Shown here: in pieces, positions 59,282-64,000 of the stretch | How positions within the stretch are numbered: the first letter of the stretch is position 1 | How the letters are laid out: every line of letters starts with the position of its first letter | Source of the DNA: an uncultured Pseudomonadota bacterium | GTDB lineage: Bacteria > Pseudomonadota > Gammaproteobacteria > CAJXQU01 | NCBI GenBank assembly: GCA_913058255.1 | Contig: CAJXQU010000003.1 | Location: 1-64,000 of the forward strand | Direction of reading: 5' to 3' | Length of the DNA: 64,000 bases | Translations under genes and position numbers: made by a program | Notes under the pieces: model-generated | Told to the model about the DNA's origin: nothing | The model's input: the letters and a program-made list of their open reading frames with translations, nothing else | Databases searched by the model: none

Positions 59282-59674
59282 CTAACGCCTAGTGTTTAAT
59301 ATCGCTAACCCAACCATATTCACGACTGTTATAGCTAAAAAGGTGAGAAACATCGCCGACATTTCCAGCGGTTCTACCGAATTTATGCTCAGAGCAAATA
59401 TCAAGGCAGTCAATAACAATTTTCCAGCTTCGCCGATCATGAACCACTTCATCACCAGTGCTGGCGAATGCGCCGCGGAGTACCTAAATGCACATCGCGC
59501 GAAAATGGAGGTCGGCCCAATCGAAGCAAACCCGCCAAGTATAGCTGAGTATGCAAAAACGTTACCTTTCGTCATGTATAACAAGCCTGCTACGAAGAGC
59601 GTAACAATGACTTGTATTGCGATTACTTTATATGCGGTAACTTTATTTTGTAAAAGTTCTTTTTCTGAGTCCAA
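59282..59674 (-). CDS. atpI: ATP synthase subunit I (assembly factor)
   Basis: Accessory membrane protein of 130 residues with about four helices, encoded first in the atp operon; AtpI helps assemble the c ring. The start appears to be TTG, with AAGGTG 8 bases upstream. A strong promoter lies just ahead. Confidence 0.87.
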   Translation of the reverse strand: MDSEKELLQNKVTAYKVIAIQVIVTLFVAGLLYMTKGNVFAYSAILGGFASIGPTSIFARCAFRYSAAHSPALVMKWFMIGEAGKLLLTALIFALSINSVEPLEMSAMFLTFLAITVVNMVGLAILNTRR

Positions 59675-59704
59675 CTACCAACACCTTCAGCTTGTCTGCT
59701 AGTT

Positions 59705-59722
59705 AAACATTTCGAGATGTTT
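59705..59722. repeat. Near-palindrome in the atp operon leader
   Basis: AAACATTTCGAGATGTTT is an 18-bp palindrome with one mismatched pair. It lies about 10-27 bases after the predicted atp transcription start. It does not match the parS consensus, although parAB are the neighbouring genes. It could be an operator or a leader hairpin. Confidence 0.5.
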
Positions 59723-59737
59723 GTTACCGACGCGCGG

Positions 59738-59765
59738 ATTATAGCAGCAAATTACCAAGGATCAA
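59738..59765 (-). promoter_or_regulatory. ATP synthase operon promoter
   Basis: On the minus strand an extended -10, TGCTATAAT (TATAAT at 59738-59743), is preceded by a 16-bp spacer and a -35-like TTGATC (59760-59765). It lies between parB and atpI, 64 bp ahead of the atpI start. Confidence 0.75.
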
Positions 59766-59837
59766 TCAAACAGTTTAGTTCTTTATAGTAAACACCGTTT
59801 CCTCATTAAAGATTCTGCTCATGTTCTGTTGTCAAAA

Positions 59838-60713
59838 CTATTTGATATGCTCGATGATCCCATCTAGCTCATCTAAAGAATTAAAGTGTATGGTCATAGT
59901 ACCTTTACCTTTAGAGCTATGCTTTACGGCAACTTTTGCTCCGATCTGTTCCGATAATCGGCCTTCTAAATTCACGACGTCGGGGTTTTCATGCATCATC
60001 TTGGAATTAGCAGGTTTATCAATTTGTTCTTGTAATTTTCGAGCTAAAGCCTCTGTCTGCCTTACAGAGAGCTGTTTAGTAATGACTTCACGCGCAGCTT
60101 GCTTTTGAGAAACACTACCCAGAGATAAAAGAGCTCTAGCATGCCCCATCCCTAGCTTACCCTCAGATAAATAACGCTTTAGCTCATCATCCAGCTCTAG
60201 TAAACGTAACAGATTACTAACCGCTGCTCGTGAACGACCTACCGCATCGGCCACAAGCTGATGAGTTAACTCAAACTCGTTAAGCAATCGATCTAAGGAG
60301 ATAGCTTCTTCAAGCGGATTGAGATCTTCACGTTGAATATTCTCAATAATTGCGACACTTAATGCTACTTTGTCAGGCATGTCCCTAACTACGCTAGGAA
60401 TTTCTTGTAAGCCTGCTAACTGAGATGCACGCCAACGCCGTTCTCCGGCAACTATTTCGTAACGTCCTCCATCTATCGGACGAATGACAATTGGCTGAAT
60501 GACCCCTTGAGATTTGATTGAGTCAGCCAACTCTTCTAATGCTTCTTGGTCAAAATCACGGCGTGGTTGGTATTCTCCACTTTGGATCAGATCAACAGGA
60601 ATCGAACGTAGCTCATCTCCATCACCTCTTCCAGCATCGGCTACATACTCGCTAGCCCCAGCTCCTAATAAGGCATCGAGCCCACGACCTAGACCTTTTT
60701 TCTTTGCAACCAT
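59838..60713 (-). CDS. parB: Chromosome partitioning protein ParB
   Basis: CTP-dependent clamp that loads at parS sites near the origin. The 291 residues show the basic N-terminus KKGLGRGLDALLG, the CTP-binding GERRWRASQLAGL and ENIQREDLNPLEEA, a helix-turn-helix (ADAVGRSRAAVSNLLRLLEL) and a C-terminal dimer domain. It lies 3 bp after parA. I found no convincing parS site in the window. Confidence 0.96.
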   Translation of the reverse strand: MVAKKKGLGRGLDALLGAGASEYVADAGRGDGDELRSIPVDLIQSGEYQPRRDFDQEALEELADSIKSQGVIQPIVIRPIDGGRYEIVAGERRWRASQLAGLQEIPSVVRDMPDKVALSVAIIENIQREDLNPLEEAISLDRLLNEFELTHQLVADAVGRSRAAVSNLLRLLELDDELKRYLSEGKLGMGHARALLSLGSVSQKQAAREVITKQLSVRQTEALARKLQEQIDKPANSKMMHENPDVVNLEGRLSEQIGAKVAVKHSSKGKGTMTIHFNSLDELDGIIEHIK

Positions 60714-60716
60714 GTT

Positions 60717-61505
60717 TTATTGTACCGCTCGCATTGGAGTATTTTCTGAACGTCTTAGCATTTCCCCTGCGAGCGCTAAATAAGCAACTGCGCCGGTTGA
60801 TGATTTGTCATAGACCAGAATCGGCAATCCATGACTTGGAGCTTCTGCTAATCGAACATTCCTTGGAATTATTGTTTGGTAAACCCTATCACCAAAATGT
60901 TTAAGTAGTTGAGCTGAGACCTGATTGGCCAGATTATTACGAGAATCAAACATCGTACGAAGAAAACCTTCAACTTTTAAAGTCGGATTCAAATACGTGC
61001 GGATCTTTTCTACCGTATCCAAAAGTGCGGATAAACCTTCAAGCGCGTAATATTCACATTGTGTTGGAATGAACACCTTATCAGCAGCCACAAGCGCATT
61101 AACCGTCAACATACTTAATGAGGGAGGACAATCGATAATAATATAGTCATAATTATCTCGAACAGGCTCAAGCGCCATACGAAGTCTTAATTCTCGCCCG
61201 ATCTCTTCCAACAAGCCAACTTCCGCCCCTGTCAGATCAGCATTCGTTGGTAATACATCAAAGCCAGACTCTTTAACGGTAACCAAAACCTCTGTAATAG
61301 GCTTTTCGTTCATCATCACCTCATAAGAGGAAGCTTCTAGCTCGTATTTGTTAACCCCGCTCCCCATGGTTGCATTACCTTGAGGATCAAGATCAACCAG
61401 CAGGACACGACGATTCATTGCAGCAAGGCTAGCAGCAAGATTAACGCTGGTCGTAGTCTTACCTACCCCACCTTTCTGATTTGTTACTGCAAATATTCTA
61501 ACCAT
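60717..61505 (-). CDS. parA: Chromosome partitioning ATPase ParA
   Basis: Deviant Walker-type ATPase that moves ParB-parS complexes over the nucleoid. The 262 residues carry KGGVGKTT at 11-18, LVDLDPQGNATMG and IIIDCPPSLSMLTVNAL. The length marks it as chromosomal ParA (Soj) without an N-terminal DNA-binding domain. It lies between rsmG (32 bp) and parB (3 bp). Confidence 0.96.
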   Translation of the reverse strand: MVRIFAVTNQKGGVGKTTTSVNLAASLAAMNRRVLLVDLDPQGNATMGSGVNKYELEASSYEVMMNEKPITEVLVTVKESGFDVLPTNADLTGAEVGLLEEIGRELRLRMALEPVRDNYDYIIIDCPPSLSMLTVNALVAADKVFIPTQCEYYALEGLSALLDTVEKIRTYLNPTLKVEGFLRTMFDSRNNLANQVSAQLLKHFGDRVYQTIIPRNVRLAEAPSHGLPILVYDKSSTGAVAYLALAGEMLRRSENTPMRAVQ

Positions 61506-61537
61506 CAGGACTCTCTAAGATATTTAGCCAAACATTA

Positions 61538-62164
61538 TTACTGATTTTTGTCTTTGATCATAATGATACTTCTTTCCGCGGTATCATGGGCAACCCGAAC
61601 TTGATGGATCACAACCTCACAACTTTCAGGTAATTCTTTTAGTTCATCATCAGGGATCTTACCTTTCATTGCCAGCAGGTTTGGGCACAAATGCTTAACC
61701 TGTTCTTTCAGAGCGAGTAGGCTAGTAACGGCACGACTCGTCGCCATATCAAAACGACGACCATCATTAAACGCTTCGATACGAGCATGCACAACGTCAA
61801 CATTTTTTAGACCCAGCTCGATCACAACCTGCGTTAAAAAACGTGTTTTTTTCTGGTTACTATCGAGCAGAACCCAGTTTGTATCTGGCGCTGCTATCGC
61901 TGCAACCATGCCTGGCAAACCGGCACCAGTCCCTACATCAATAAATCGCTTACCATTTAAAAATGGAAGAATCGTCAAACTGTCGATCAGATGCCGAGAA
62001 ATCATTTCCTCAGGATCACGAATAGCCGTTAGGTTATAAGTCTTATTCCAGCGAACCAAGAGTTCTAGATAATCGATCAAGCGATCCTGAGCATCATCTT
62101 CTAAAGAAATATCTTGCAGAACTAGCGCATGATCGAGCTGTTGTTTTAAATCTTCCTTATTCAA
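61538..62164 (-). CDS. rsmG: 16S rRNA (guanine527-N7)-methyltransferase
   Basis: Methylates G527 in the 530 loop of 16S rRNA. The 208 residues have [20 protein letters not shown] and the SAM-binding [12 protein letters not shown]. The ATG overlaps the mnmG stop by 4 bp (ATGA), the usual mnmG-rsmG coupling. Confidence 0.96.
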   Translation of the reverse strand: MNKEDLKQQLDHALVLQDISLEDDAQDRLIDYLELLVRWNKTYNLTAIRDPEEMISRHLIDSLTILPFLNGKRFIDVGTGAGLPGMVAAIAAPDTNWVLLDSNQKKTRFLTQVVIELGLKNVDVVHARIEAFNDGRRFDMATSRAVTSLLALKEQVKHLCPNLLAMKGKIPDDELKELPESCEVVIHQVRVAHDTAERSIIMIKDKNQ

Positions 62165-64000
62165 CCGACTTTCTTCAAATGGACGAGTAATAGAGAAATT
62201 GCAGCGGGAGTCACACCTGAAATGCGTGATGCTTGGCCGATAGTGGTTGGCCGAAAGTCAGTCAATTTTTGACTAACTTCCGCTGACAAGCCATGCACAG
62301 AAGCATAATCAAAGTTTTCTGGGAGCGATTTACCCTCGAGCTTCTTCGTTCGCTCAATTTCCACTTCCTGTCTTTCTATGTAACCACTATATCGGGCTTG
62401 AATAGTCACCTGTTCGGCGATGACAGGATCAGACACACCCTCACCCGCTCCCGGAAGGCTCATAAGATCCTTATAAACTACATCGGGTCGTTTCAATAAA
62501 TCAGCCAACGAATACTCTCGACCTAACGCTTTACCAACGACGCGTTCAGCATCTTCTGCTGGAACCTTGTCCGGATGAAGCCAAGTAACAGACAGGCGTT
62601 GCTTTTCTTTTTCGACCTGCTCTAGCTTGGTTTCAAACAAACGCCATCGTTCATCATCAACCAAACCTAGTTCTCGGCCTTTCGGTGTCAGTCGCAGATC
62701 CGCATTATCTTCACGTAACATCAGCCGATATTCAGCACGGGATGTAAACATTCGATAAGGTTCTTTGGTTCCCCTTGTTGTCAGGTCATCAACCAAGACT
62801 CCAAGATATGCCTCATTGCGACGTGGAGTCCACGGCTCACGATCTTGAACTTGTAATGCTGCATTTGCTCCCGCTAACAAGCCTTGTGCACCCGCTTCTT
62901 CGTAACCCGTTGTGCCATTAATTTGTCCCGCAAAAAACAATCCACTTAGATATTTAGTTTCTAGCGTTTGCTTCAAATCACGCGGATCAAAATAATCATA
63001 TTCGATCGCATAGCCTGGACGTGTAATATGTGCATTTTCAAAGCCCTTAATTGATCGAACCAGATCCAGCTGCACATCAAACGGGAGGCTGGTGGAAATA
63101 CCATTAGGATAAACCTCGTGCGTATCTAATCCTTCTGGTTCTACAAAGATCTGATGTGAATCTTTTTCGGAAAATCGTACAACCTTATCTTCAACCGAAG
63201 GGCAGTAACGAGGCCCAGTACCTTCGATGCTGCCGTTGAACATAGGCGAACGATCCAGCCCAGCTTTGATCACATCATGCGTTTGCACATTGGTATGTGT
63301 GATATGGCATACCTTTTGTTCTGGATGCTCAGAAACATCGCCGATGAATGAAAACACCGGCATAGGATCATCGCCCGGCTGTTCTTCCAATTGGCTGTAA
63401 TCAATAGTACGTCCATCAATTCTCGGCGGTGTGCCTGTTTTTAACCGTTCGACTCGAAAAGGTAATTCTCGTAATCGAGCAGCCAATGCATTTGAAGGTT
63501 GATCTCCCGCGCGTCCGCCTTGGTAATTACTCTCACCTATGTGAATTTTTCCGGCAAGAAAAGTCCCAACGGTTAAAACAACGGTTGGTGCCTCAAACCG
63601 CAAGCCCATTTGCGTGATAACACCTTTAACTTGCGTCCCCTCAATGATCAAATCATCAACTGACTGTTGAAAAATCGAAAGGTTTTCCTGTGCCTCTAAC
63701 CAGCGACGTGTTTCTATCTTGTAGAGAGTCCGATCAATCTGTGCTCGGGTCGCGCGCACAGCTGGTCCTTTGCTGCTATTTAATGTTCGGTAGTGGATCC
63801 CTGAACGATCAGCGACTCGCCCCATCATGCCACCCAGTGCATCAATCTCTTTAACTAAATGTCCTTTACCAATGCCACCAATCGCTGGATTGCAAGACAT
63901 TTGTCCCAAGGTATCCATGCTCAACGTCAATAAAAGTGTACGCGCACCCATTCGTGCCGCAGCTAGCGCAGCTTCTGTACCGGCGTGCCCTCCACCGACA
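62161..64000 (-). CDS. mnmG: tRNA uridine-5-carboxymethylaminomethyl modification enzyme MnmG, 5' end outside window
   Basis: FAD enzyme that with MnmE modifies U34 of several tRNAs. About 613 of the usual 630 residues are visible. The open frame continues to the window edge with [18 protein letters not shown], the FAD dinucleotide fold, so only about 10-15 residues are missing. Other marks are [41 protein letters not shown] and the C-terminal helical tRNA domain. The GTG or ATG start lies beyond 64000. Confidence 0.96.
   Translation of the reverse strand, partial: VGGGHAGTEAALAAARMGARTLLLTLSMDTLGQMSCNPAIGGIGKGHLVKEIDALGGMMGRVADRSGIHYRTLNSSKGPAVRATRAQIDRTLYKIETRRWLEAQENLSIFQQSVDDLIIEGTQVKGVITQMGLRFEAPTVVLTVGTFLAGKIHIGESNYQGGRAGDQPSNALAARLRELPFRVERLKTGTPPRIDGRTIDYSQLEEQPGDDPMPVFSFIGDVSEHPEQKVCHITHTNVQTHDVIKAGLDRSPMFNGSIEGTGPRYCPSVEDKVVRFSEKDSHQIFVEPEGLDTHEVYPNGISTSLPFDVQLDLVRSIKGFENAHITRPGYAIEYDYFDPRDLKQTLETKYLSGLFFAGQINGTTGYEEAGAQGLLAGANAALQVQDREPWTPRRNEAYLGVLVDDLTTRGTKEPYRMFTSRAEYRLMLREDNADLRLTPKGRELGLVDDERWRLFETKLEQVEKEKQRLSVTWLHPDKVPAEDAERVVGKALGREYSLADLLKRPDVVYKDLMSLPGAGEGVSDPVIAEQVTIQARYSGYIERQEVEIERTKKLEGKSLPENFDYASVHGLSAEVSQKLTDFRPTTIGQASRISGVTPAAISLLLVHLKKVG

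Overview
This window is a chromosomal segment of an AT-rich gammaproteobacterium, probably marine. The 16S 5' half, the FabA/FabB pair, the tyrS-rrn and thiD-thiE-hemL neighbourhoods and the order mnmG-rsmG-parA-parB-atpIBEFHAGDC-glmU are all typical of the class. NhaD, a class III polyhydroxyalkanoate synthase, an orphan PQQ precursor gene (pqqA) and a PQQ-associated metallo-hydrolase suggest a salt-adapted bacterium that stores PHA and uses quinoprotein dehydrogenases. An Oceanospirillales or Piscirickettsiaceae/methylotroph relative is plausible, but I cannot fix the genus.

Layout. 1-1170: a 16S rRNA gene (minus, 3' end outside the window) with leader and promoter. Its two halves carry signatures of different phyla. 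1.2-7.9 kb: tyrS; then a murein peptidase and anmK (plus), converging on an argC-DUF6776-bactofilin-erpA operon (minus). argC has a promoter and an early terminator in its leader. 8.1-13.2 kb: a DUF4126 protein, a TlpA-like thioredoxin, hemJ, thiD, a small membrane protein, thiE, hemL, then pqqA facing hemL across a shared terminator. 13.5-16.9 kb: glycerate kinase; then ytoQ-tupB-tupC, an oxyanion ABC transporter without its binding protein. 17-21.8 kb: a SprT-like protein, a small zinc-ribbon protein and a 1286-residue FAD/Fe-S dehydrogenase. 21.8-30.5 kb: fabA-fabB; a response regulator with an anti-sigma-type ATPase domain, a Cache histidine kinase and modABC; a PQQ-linked metallo-hydrolase.

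30.6-40.3 kb: ppnP, cysK, msrB and mnmA; then a hybrid kinase and a REC-PAS-GGDEF-EAL protein lying in opposite orientation between mnmA and nudJ. 40.4-51 kb: nhaD, a PAP phosphatase, phaE-phaC, a CBS protein, a DUF3579 protein, a PepSY-OmpR-type regulator-kinase operon, and rraA-nit. 51-64 kb: glmU, the complete F1Fo ATP synthase operon, parB, parA, rsmG and mnmG (5' end outside the window), the gene set that normally flanks the chromosomal origin.

Themes. Two molybdate/tungstate-type uptake systems lie 10 kb apart, one of them directly behind a two-component pair. Two PQQ-related genes occur without pqqBCDE in the window. Several gene 3' ends carry long perfect palindromes with no adjacent U-tract. 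I saw no CRISPR array, tRNA, insertion sequence or prophage. The most notable points are the chimeric 16S gene, the orphan pqqA, the argC leader, and the unusual signalling modules.
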